Assembly (NCBI GenBank): GCA_963790085.1
Contig: CAWBNH010000010.1
Location: 1-47,197 of the forward strand
From: CAXMST01 sp963790085
GTDB taxonomy: Bacteria; Actinomycetota; Thermoleophilia; Solirubrobacterales; 70-9
Direction of reading: 5' to 3'
Length of the DNA stretch: 47,197 nt
Positions 14,778 through 21,778 of this stretch are shown here, in pieces (within the stretch, counting starts at the first letter, position 1; each line of letters starts with the position of its first letter). The notes under the pieces were generated by a model that was given only the letters and a program-made list of their open reading frames with translations, was not told the DNA's origin and searched no databases. A program made the translations under genes and the position numbers.

Positions 14778-16500
14778 GCTTCGGCGCGTAGATGTCGGTC
14801 GCGATCCCCTCGGCAACCTCGGCCGCCAGCTTGACCGTCTCCGAGAGCGTCGGATGCGGGTGGACCGTGAGCGCGAGGTCGGTCGCATCGGCGCCCATCT
14901 CGATCGCCAGCGCTGCCTCTGCGATCAGCTCGCCGGCGTTGACGCCGACCGCTCCGGCGCCGATCACGCGCCGGCTGTCGGGATCGAGCAGGACCTTGGT
15001 CAGGCCCTCGGCGCGCTCGACCGCCAGCGCCCGGCCGCTCGCCTGCCAGGGGAAGCTGCCCTGCTCGAAGGGGCGCCCGTCGCGCTTGGCCTCGGCCTCG
15101 GTCAGGCCGGTCCAGGCGACCTCGGGATCGGTGTAGGCAACCGAGGGAACCGAGCGCGGGTCGTAGACGACGTCCTCACCGGCAGCGGCCTCGGCCGCGA
15201 CCACCCCCTCCCGCATCCCCTTGTGGGCCAGCATCGGCTCGCCGGCGACGTCACCGACCGCGAAGATGTGGGCGACGTTGGTGCGGCGGCTCTGATCGAC
15301 GGCGATCACTCCATCGTCGCCGACCTCGATCCCGGCCGCAGCCGCGTCGAGCAGGTCTCCGTTCGCGCGCCTGCCGACGGCCACGAGCACCCGGTCGTAG
15401 AGCTCCGGCCCGGGCGCGTCCTCGCCCTCGAAGCTGACCTCCAGCCCCGCGGAGCGCGGCTCGATGCCGGCGACCGCGGTGTCGAGCAGGATCGCCTCGT
15501 AGCGCTCGGCGACCCGCCGCTGAAGCGGCCTGACGAGGTCGCGGTCGCAGCCGGGCATCAGCTGATCGGTGAGCTCGACGACGCTCACCCGGCTGCCGAG
15601 CGCGTCGTAGATGCAGGCCATCTCGAGGCCGATGATGCCGCCGCCGACGACCAGCAGCCGCTCGGGGAGCCGGTCGAGCTTCAGCGCCCCGGTCGAGTCG
15701 ATGATTCGCGGGTCCTCAGGGAGCCCGGGCAGCCGGATCGGTCGCGAGCCGACGGCGACGATGCAGTGGTCGAAGCTGATCGAGGTGCCGCCGACATCGA
15801 TCGAGCGCGGCGACGTGAACCGGGCGACCCCGGTGATCACCGTCACCTTGCGCCGCTTCGCCAGGCCGGCGAGGCCGCCGGTCAGCTTCCCGACCACCTC
15901 GTCCTTCCAGCGGGAGAGCCGTCCGAGGTCGATCTCCGGCTTGCCGAAGGCGACGCCGAACTCCGCCGCCTCCTCGGCCTCGGCGATCACCCGTGCCGCG
16001 TGCAACAGCGCCTTCGAGGGGATGCAGCCGACGTTCAGGCAGACCCCGCCGAGCGCCTCGAAGCTCTCGACCAGGATCACCTCGAGGCCGAGGTCGGCGG
16101 CGCGGAACGCGGCCGTGTAGCCGGCGGGCCCGGAGCCGATCACGACCAGCCGCGCCGGGCCGGGCCCAGCCGCCGGCGCCGCGGTATCGGCAGGCACGCG
16201 CTCGGGCTCGGGCTCGGCGGTCGCCGCGGCAGGCTCGGCGCCCTCGTCGGCCGCGGCGCCCTCGCCCTCCCCGCCCGAGAGCCTGACGATCGGCGTGCCC
16301 TCGCTGACCGTGTCGCCGACCTCGACCAGGATCTCCTCGACCGTCCCCGCTTCCGGCGCCGGCACGTCCATCGTCGCCTTGTCGGACTCGAGCGTCAGCA
16401 GCGGGTCCTCGACGCCGACCTGATCGCCGACCGCGACCAGCAGCTCGATCACCGGAACGTCGGTGAAGTCGCCGATGTCGGGGACCCTGACGGTGCTCAC
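14773..16500 (-). CDS. lpdA: Dihydrolipoyl dehydrogenase (E3) with N-terminal lipoyl domain
   Basis: This 575-aa protein reoxidises dihydrolipoamide with NAD. Residues 4-80 are a lipoyl domain with the modified Lys in ESDKATMDVPAPEAG, followed by an Ala/Glu/Pro linker to about 115. The E3 body follows: VVIGSGPAGYTAAFRAA (FAD), GGVCLNVGCIPSKALLH (redox disulfide), LLVVGGGIIGLEMACIY (NAD), IFAVGDVAGEPMLAHKG (FAD) and VHPHPTLSE with the catalytic His. It starts at GTG 16500, which overlaps the aceF stop (GTGA). Lipoyl-bearing E3 is known in Neisseria and Ralstonia pyruvate dehydrogenase; normal E3 has about 465 aa. Codons 4-110 are identical at DNA level to those of aceF. Confidence 0.95.
   Translation of the reverse strand: MSTVRVPDIGDFTDVPVIELLVAVGDQVGVEDPLLTLESDKATMDVPAPEAGTVEEILVEVGDTVSEGTPIVRLSGGEGEGAAADEGAEPAAATAEPEPERVPADTAAPAAGPGPARLVVIGSGPAGYTAAFRAADLGLEVILVESFEALGGVCLNVGCIPSKALLHAARVIAEAEEAAEFGVAFGKPEIDLGRLSRWKDEVVGKLTGGLAGLAKRRKVTVITGVARFTSPRSIDVGGTSISFDHCIVAVGSRPIRLPGLPEDPRIIDSTGALKLDRLPERLLVVGGGIIGLEMACIYDALGSRVSVVELTDQLMPGCDRDLVRPLQRRVAERYEAILLDTAVAGIEPRSAGLEVSFEGEDAPGPELYDRVLVAVGRRANGDLLDAAAAGIEVGDDGVIAVDQSRRTNVAHIFAVGDVAGEPMLAHKGMREGVVAAEAAAGEDVVYDPRSVPSVAYTDPEVAWTGLTEAEAKRDGRPFEQGSFPWQASGRALAVERAEGLTKVLLDPDSRRVIGAGAVGVNAGELIAEAALAIEMGADATDLALTVHPHPTLSETVKLAAEVAEGIATDIYAPKR
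16170..16491 (-). repeat. 322-bp perfect direct repeat, copy in lpdA
   Basis: By reading base by base I find this segment identical to 17468-17789 (offset 1298). It encodes residues 4-110 of Lpd: the lipoyl domain and the acidic Ala-rich linker. Sequence diverges abruptly on both sides. Confidence 0.95.
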
Positions 16501-17798
16501 AGCGCCGCCCGGCGGAAGTCCTCGAGGACCTCGACCAGCGAGACGCAGAACCGCGCTGCGGCGGCGCCGTCGACGACCCGATGGTCGTAGGAGAGCGAGA
16601 GCGGCACGACCAGCCGCGGCACGAACTCCTCGCCGTCCCAGACCGGCTTCATCGCCGCCCGGGTGACGCCGAGAATCGCGACCTGCGGGGCGTTGACGAT
16701 CGGCGTGAAGCCGGTGCCGCCGATGCCGCCGAGCGAGGAGATCGTGAACGTCGCCCCCGCCATCTCGGCGGGGCCGAGCGTGCCCTCGCGCGCCTTGGCC
16801 GATAGCTCGATCAGCTCCTCGGCAACCTCCAGCAGGCCCTTGCGGTCGACATCGCGGATCACCGGGACGAGCAGGCCCTGCGGCGTATCGGCGGCGAAGC
16901 CGAGGTTGTAGTACCGCTTGAGGACGAGGTGGTCGCCGTCGAGCGAGGCGTTGAACTCCGGATACTTCTGGAGCACCGGCACGCAGGCCTTGAACAGCAG
17001 CGCCACCATCGTCACCTTGACGTCCTGCTCGGAGTTGAGCTGCTTGCGGAAGGCCTCGAGATCGGTGATGTCGGCCTCGTCGTGATGGGTGACGTGGGGG
17101 ATGTAGACCCAGTTCCGCGCGAGGTTCGGTCCGCTGATCCGCTTCACCCGGGAGAGCTCGACCCGCTCGATCTCCCCGTACTTCGCGTGATCGACCTGCG
17201 GCCACGGAGCCAGCTCGAGGCCCTCGATCGCGCCGGCTGCTCCGGCAGCCGGTTCGCCGCCGTCGCCGGCGGCGAAGCCCTCCACGTCCTCGACCGTGAT
17301 CCGCCCCTTGCGGCCGGTGCCGGCGACGCGGCCGAGATCGACGCCCTCGATGCGCGCGAGTCGCCGCACCGACGGGCTTGCGTAGACCTGTCCCTGAGTC
17401 TCCTCGCGCTCGACCCCCGCCGCCCCCGCGAGCCGCTGCAGCGGCGATGGGAATCTCGGTCGGCTTTCCGCCGGCGCCGCGGTATCGGCAGGCACGCGCT
17501 CGGGCTCGGGCTCGGCGGTCGCCGCGGCAGGCTCGGCGCCCTCGTCGGCCGCGGCGCCCTCGCCCTCCCCGCCCGAGAGCCTGACGATCGGCGTGCCCTC
17601 GCTGACCGTGTCGCCGACCTCGACCAGGATCTCCTCGACCGTCCCCGCTTCCGGCGCCGGCACGTCCATCGTCGCCTTGTCGGACTCGAGCGTCAGCAGC
17701 GGGTCCTCGACGCCGACCTGATCGCCGACCGCGACCAGCAGCTCGATCACCGGAACGTCGGTGAAGTCGCCGATGTCGGGGACCCTGACCTCAATCAT
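16497..17798 (-). CDS. aceF: Pyruvate dehydrogenase E2, dihydrolipoamide acetyltransferase
   Basis: This 433-aa protein has one lipoyl domain (about 1-80, Lys in ESDKATMDVP), an Ala/Glu/Pro linker and a peripheral-subunit-binding domain VYASPSVRRLARIEG with VAGTGRKGRITVEDV (about 137-176). The catalytic acetyltransferase domain (about 205-433) contains ISSLGGIGGTGFTPIVNAPQ and LSYDHRVVDGAAAARF with the active-site His and Asp. It passes the acetyl group from E1 to CoA. Order E1-E2-E3 on one transcript indicates a dedicated pyruvate dehydrogenase rather than the shared 2-oxoglutarate-type E2 of corynebacteria. aceE lies 16 nt upstream and lpdA overlaps by 4 bp. Confidence 0.95.
   Translation of the reverse strand: MIEVRVPDIGDFTDVPVIELLVAVGDQVGVEDPLLTLESDKATMDVPAPEAGTVEEILVEVGDTVSEGTPIVRLSGGEGEGAAADEGAEPAAATAEPEPERVPADTAAPAESRPRFPSPLQRLAGAAGVEREETQGQVYASPSVRRLARIEGVDLGRVAGTGRKGRITVEDVEGFAAGDGGEPAAGAAGAIEGLELAPWPQVDHAKYGEIERVELSRVKRISGPNLARNWVYIPHVTHHDEADITDLEAFRKQLNSEQDVKVTMVALLFKACVPVLQKYPEFNASLDGDHLVLKRYYNLGFAADTPQGLLVPVIRDVDRKGLLEVAEELIELSAKAREGTLGPAEMAGATFTISSLGGIGGTGFTPIVNAPQVAILGVTRAAMKPVWDGEEFVPRLVVPLSLSYDHRVVDGAAAARFCVSLVEVLEDFRRAAL
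17468..17789 (-). repeat. 322-bp perfect direct repeat, copy in aceF
   Basis: Partner of 16170-16491. It starts at codon 4 (Val) of aceF and ends after codon 110, with no difference seen even at third positions. Recombination between the copies would delete 1298 bp and fuse the AceF start to the Lpd body. Confidence 0.95.
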
Positions 17799-17814
17799 CG
17801 CCGATCACGCAGCC

Positions 17815-20505
17815 CTAGCTCACCGCTGGATTCGGCGCGTCGGCGTCGATCCCGTAGCGCTCGATCGCTCCCTTGACCGCCGAGCGCGGACCCTGCCCGG
17901 ACTCGGCGAGCGCGTGAAGGGCGGCGACCGCGACGTGGCGGCTGTCGACCTCGAAGAAGTCCCGCAGATGGCGCCGGAAGTCGCTGCGTCCGAAGCCGTC
18001 CGTGCCCAGCACCTCGTAGTGGCCGGGCACCCAGGCCCGGATCCCGTCCGCCAGGGCCTTCATGTAGTCGCTCGCCGCGACTGTCGGCAGCTCGGGCCGA
18101 CCCGCCAGGCACTGGGTGACCCAGGGCGCCGGCCTGTCCTCGCCCGCCGAGAGCATCGCCCTGCGGTCGGCGGCGAGCCCCTCCCGCTGCAGCTCGGTGA
18201 AGCTGGTCACGCTCCAGACCTCGCAGGGGACGTCGTAGTCCTCGGCGAGCAGCGCCGCGGCGGCCAGCACCTCGCGCAGGATCGCCCCGGAGCCGAGCAG
18301 CCGCACCCGGGGCTCGCCCCCGGGGGCGGCCTGAACCCGATGCATGCCGCGCAGGATCCCCTCCTCCGCACCCTCGGGCATCGCCGGCTGGCGGTAGTTC
18401 TCGTTCTCGACGGTCAGGTAGTAGAAGACGTCCTCCTGCTCGCCGATCATGCGCCGCAGGCCGTCCTGGATGATCACCGCGATCTCGTAGCCGTAGGCGG
18501 GGTCGTAGGCGATGCAGTTCGGGATCACCTGTGCGAACAGGTGGCTGTGGCCGTCCTCGTGCTGAAGGCCCTCTCCGTTCAGCGTCGTCCGGCCGGCGGT
18601 GCCGCCGAGCAGGAATCCGCGCGCCCTGGAATCGCCCGCCGCCCAGGCCAGGTCCCCGATCCGCTGGAAGCCGAACATCGAGTAGAAGATGTAGAACGGG
18701 ATCATCTGGGCGTCGTGGTTCGAGTAGGACGTCGCCGCGGCGATCCAGGCGGACATCGCGCCGGCCTCGTTGATCCCCTCCTGGAGGATCTGCCCCTCGC
18801 GGTCCTCCTTGTAGAACATCATCGAGCCGGCGTCCTCGGGCTCGTAGAGCTGGCCGACGTGCGAGTAGATGCCGAGCTGCCGGAACATCCCCTCCATCCC
18901 GAAGGTCCGGGACTCGTCCGGGACGATCGGAACGACCCGGTCGCCGATCTGCTTGTCGCGAATCAGGGCCGCGAGCACCCGCACGAAGACCATCGTCGTC
19001 GAGATCTCGCGCTCGCCGGAGCCCTCTAGCTGGTTGCTGAACAGCTCCAGCGGGGGCACCGGCAGCGGCTCGTCGACCCGCAGGCGGCGCTGGGGCAGGC
19101 TGCCGCCGAGCGCCGCACGCCGCTCCTTCATGTAGCGGATCTCGGGCGAGTCCTCGGGCGGGCGGTAGAAGGCGACGCGCTCGACGTCCTGATCGCTGAT
19201 CTCGAGATCGAAGCGGTCGCGAAACGTCTTCAGCGCCTCGACGTTCATCTTCTTCTGCTGGTGGGTGATGTTCTGACCCTCGCCCGCCTCGCCCATGCCG
19301 TAGCCCTTGATCGTCTTCGCGAGGATCACCGTCGGCTGTCCCCGGTGCTCGGAGGCGGCCTTGTAGGCGGCGTAGACCTTCGCCGCATCGTGCCCGCCGC
19401 GGTTCAGGTTCCAGATCTCCTCGTCGCTCATCCCCTCGACCCGCGCCAGCAGCTCCGGATAGGCGCCGAAGAAGTGCTCGCGGACGAAGCCTCCGTCGCG
19501 CGACTTGTAGGTCTGATACTCGCCGTCGACGACCTCCTCCATGCGCCGCCGCAGGAGGCCGTCGTGGTCTTCGGCAAGGAGCGGATCCCAGCGATGGCCC
19601 CAGATCACCTTGATCACGTTCCATCCCGCGCCGCGGAAGATGGTCTCGAGCTCCTGGATGATCTTGCCGTTCCCGTGCACGGGACCGTCGAGACGCTGCA
19701 GGTTGCAGTTGACCACGAAGACCAGGTTGTCGAGACCCTCGCGGCCGGCCAGCGCGATCTCGCCGAGGGTCTCGGGCTCGTCGGTCTCGCCGTCGCCGAG
19801 GAACGCCCAGACCTTGCGCGAGTCGGCGTCCGCGATTCCGCGATCCTCGAGGTAGCGCATGAAGTAGGCCTGGTGGATCGCCATCAGCGGGCCGAGGCCC
19901 ATCGAGACCGTCGGGAACTGCCAGTAGTCCGGCATCAGCCAGGGGTGCGGATAGGAGCTCAATCCCTCCTTCGAGACCTCTTGGCGGAAGGCCAGCATGC
20001 GCTCCTCGGTCAGCCTTCCCTCGAGGAACGAGCGGGCGTAGATCCCCGGCGAGGAGTGGCCCTGGATGTAGACGAGATCACCGCCGTGCCCGTCTGACGG
20101 CGCCCGCCAGAAGTGGTTGAAGCCGATCTCGTAGAGCACCGCCGCCGACTGATAGGAGGCGATGTGGCCACCGAGCTCGGAGGACTCGGCATTGGCGCGC
20201 AGGATCATCGCGATCGCGTTCCAGCGAACCAGCGAGCGCACCCTCCGTTCGAGCGCGGGGTCGTCGGGGAGGTCGGGCTCGTCCTCGGGCTCGATCGTGT
20301 TCACGTACGGCGTCGGGCCGCTGGTCTGGATTGCGGCGCCGCGACGATGGGCCTCGCCGACCGCGCGGCTCAGCAGCTGCTCAGCGCGCTCCGGCCCGTC
20401 GGCGGCGATCACCGCGTCGACGGCCTCGACCCACTCACGCGTCTCCGCCGGATCGACGTCCGCCTGAGGCGAGCTGCCGATGCCGTCGCCCGAGCCCTCA
20501 GCCAT
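17815..20505 (-). CDS. aceE: Pyruvate dehydrogenase E1, homodimeric type
   Basis: This protein of about 896 aa matches the one-chain AceE family. GHIASYQSAAVLYEIGFNHF and YIQGHSSPGIYARSFLEGRL (about 115-165), then the thiamine-diphosphate motif FLGDGETDEPETLGEIALAG with VVNCNLQRLDGPVHGNGKII, identify it. PDESRTFGMEGMFRQLGIY and FYIFYSMFGFQRIGDLAWAA come from the pyrimidine and C-terminal domains. It decarboxylates pyruvate and acetylates the lipoyl groups of AceF. ATG 20505 is preferred because AGGTGATC precedes it; GTG 20511 is the alternative. A TAGGCT promoter and a possible seven-codon reading frame lie just upstream. Confidence 0.95.
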   Translation of the reverse strand: MAEGSGDGIGSSPQADVDPAETREWVEAVDAVIAADGPERAEQLLSRAVGEAHRRGAAIQTSGPTPYVNTIEPEDEPDLPDDPALERRVRSLVRWNAIAMILRANAESSELGGHIASYQSAAVLYEIGFNHFWRAPSDGHGGDLVYIQGHSSPGIYARSFLEGRLTEERMLAFRQEVSKEGLSSYPHPWLMPDYWQFPTVSMGLGPLMAIHQAYFMRYLEDRGIADADSRKVWAFLGDGETDEPETLGEIALAGREGLDNLVFVVNCNLQRLDGPVHGNGKIIQELETIFRGAGWNVIKVIWGHRWDPLLAEDHDGLLRRRMEEVVDGEYQTYKSRDGGFVREHFFGAYPELLARVEGMSDEEIWNLNRGGHDAAKVYAAYKAASEHRGQPTVILAKTIKGYGMGEAGEGQNITHQQKKMNVEALKTFRDRFDLEISDQDVERVAFYRPPEDSPEIRYMKERRAALGGSLPQRRLRVDEPLPVPPLELFSNQLEGSGEREISTTMVFVRVLAALIRDKQIGDRVVPIVPDESRTFGMEGMFRQLGIYSHVGQLYEPEDAGSMMFYKEDREGQILQEGINEAGAMSAWIAAATSYSNHDAQMIPFYIFYSMFGFQRIGDLAWAAGDSRARGFLLGGTAGRTTLNGEGLQHEDGHSHLFAQVIPNCIAYDPAYGYEIAVIIQDGLRRMIGEQEDVFYYLTVENENYRQPAMPEGAEEGILRGMHRVQAAPGGEPRVRLLGSGAILREVLAAAALLAEDYDVPCEVWSVTSFTELQREGLAADRRAMLSAGEDRPAPWVTQCLAGRPELPTVAASDYMKALADGIRAWVPGHYEVLGTDGFGRSDFRRHLRDFFEVDSRHVAVAALHALAESGQGPRSAVKGAIERYGIDADAPNPAVS

Positions 20506-20521
20506 GATCACCTGCAGCCAT
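20498..20521 (-). CDS. Possible 7-codon leaderless upstream reading frame of aceE
   Basis: ATG at 20521 lies 8 nt after the TAGGCT box and reads MAAGDHG then TGA, ending inside aceE codon 2-3 in another frame. If transcription starts at this ATG, ribosomes could begin here and then reinitiate at aceE. Seen in sequence only; coding is unproven. Confidence 0.2.
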   Translation of the reverse strand: MAAGDHG

Positions 20522-20535
20522 CCGGCCCCAGCCTA
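20522..20535 (-). promoter_or_regulatory. aceE-aceF-lpdA promoter, -10 box
   Basis: TAGGCT (20535-20530, minus), predicted start near 20521-20523, 17-18 nt before ATG 20505. No clear -35. Confidence 0.45.
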
Positions 20536-20585
20536 TGACACCGGCGCACCGAGCGGCAAAGCGCGCGCCGGCGGTCGCGCTCAGC

Positions 20586-21731
20586 TCAATAGCGCAGCAC
20601 CGCGGCCGCGGCGCCGAGCGCGGCGAGACGATCGGCGGCCTCGCCCTCGACCGTGGTCACCGCGGCGTCGGTCTGCAGGGCGCGCTCGATCAGCATCTCG
20701 CCGGTAGCGATCGAGCCGGGCGTCACGCCGGAGGCGAGCGCAGCGCTGACCTCCTCGCCCGGATCATCGGGGAGCTCCGACGCCGCGATCAACAGATGCT
20801 CGACCCGGCCCTCGGCGAGCGCCAGCGCGGTGTCGTCCAGGCCGAGCGATCCGCGCCCGCCCTCGCGGGCCGCCTGCTCGGCCCTGTCGATCAGCTCCAT
20901 CTCCCGCTGGCGGTTGAGCTTCGGAGCGATCGTCTCGAGCCGCTCGTGGATCGCGTGCTCGGGCTCCGGGATCAGGTTCTTGTCCTCGGCGAAGGCGATC
21001 CGCTCGCGTCCGAGGTGGGACTCGAACTCGTGCAGGTACTTCGGCCCGGCGAAGCAGATGATCTCCTTCCAGCCGCGGCGATCGGCGACCGTGGCGGCGT
21101 CGGTCGCGATCCCGTCGACGAATCGCCGGCGGTGGTCGTCGAGCCGCTGCTCGTGCTGGTCGCGCCCGGAGGAGGTCGTCGCCTGCCCGTGGGGGACATC
21201 GACGTTGCGGGGCCCCTTGCGCTCCCGCCAATCGCCGGTCATCAGGATCTCTCGCGCGTCGAGCTCGTTCAGCTCGCCCTGCTCCCACTCCATCAGGCGG
21301 GCGCGCTCACCGCTGACGGCAACCACGCCGCGCCGCCGGTGGTCGTCGAGCATCTCGACCAGCGGCTGCAGGTAGGGACGCCGGCCGGCTACGGCGACGG
21401 CATCTAGGCGGGGGTGGGCGGGCGAGGCCCACCACTGCTCGGCGCCCGGCTCGGGGCTGACCTCGACGAAGCCGACCTGGCCTCTGCCCTCCGGGGGCTC
21501 GCCGTTGCCCTTGAACCGATCCTGTACACGCTCGGCCGTCGCCCGCAGGGCGCGCTCGCGATCCTGATCGTCGCCCGCGTCCGTGATCGCCTCGCGCAGG
21601 GCGTCGCGAAGCGCGATTCGCCAGCCGGCCCGGCGGTCGGCGGGATCGATGTGGAGGTAGACGGACAGCACCCCAAGCGGCGGCTCGAGTGCCAGCAGGC
21701 CCCGAAGCTGGTCGGGCTGAGGGAGGCTCAT
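20586..21731 (-). CDS. Vms1/eRF1-like (baeRF family) protein
   Basis: This 381-aa protein has the layout of bacterial relatives of archaeo-eukaryotic release factor domains. An N-terminal part starts LLALEPPLGVLSVYLHIDP, then GVVAVSGERARLMEWEQGEL, the loop VPHGQATTSSGRDQHEQRL (about 181-199) and WKEIICFAGPKYLHEFESHL (about 222-241). The C-terminal EGRVEHLLIAASEL and ATGEMLIERALQTDAAVTTV are the eRF1 domain-3-like part. Homologues are proposed to act in ribosome rescue or peptidyl-tRNA release; the loop shows HGQ rather than the classic GGQ, so hydrolase activity is uncertain. It lies 47 nt behind clpC, suggesting coupling of rescue and proteolysis. Confidence 0.7.
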   Translation of the reverse strand: MSLPQPDQLRGLLALEPPLGVLSVYLHIDPADRRAGWRIALRDALREAITDAGDDQDRERALRATAERVQDRFKGNGEPPEGRGQVGFVEVSPEPGAEQWWASPAHPRLDAVAVAGRRPYLQPLVEMLDDHRRRGVVAVSGERARLMEWEQGELNELDAREILMTGDWRERKGPRNVDVPHGQATTSSGRDQHEQRLDDHRRRFVDGIATDAATVADRRGWKEIICFAGPKYLHEFESHLGRERIAFAEDKNLIPEPEHAIHERLETIAPKLNRQREMELIDRAEQAAREGGRGSLGLDDTALALAEGRVEHLLIAASELPDDPGEEVSAALASGVTPGSIATGEMLIERALQTDAAVTTVEGEAADRLAALGAAAAVLRY

Positions 21732-21778
21732 CGAGCCGCTGGCTCCGTCATCCGCGCGGGCACGAGCCGGGCGCCGGC

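Noticed and set aside
14773..17205. 810-aa frame that would extend Lpd backwards into aceF.
   Set aside because: The extra N-terminus is an out-of-frame reading of aceF. The lipoyl-E3 protein has its own GTG at 16500 in a 4-bp GTGA overlap.
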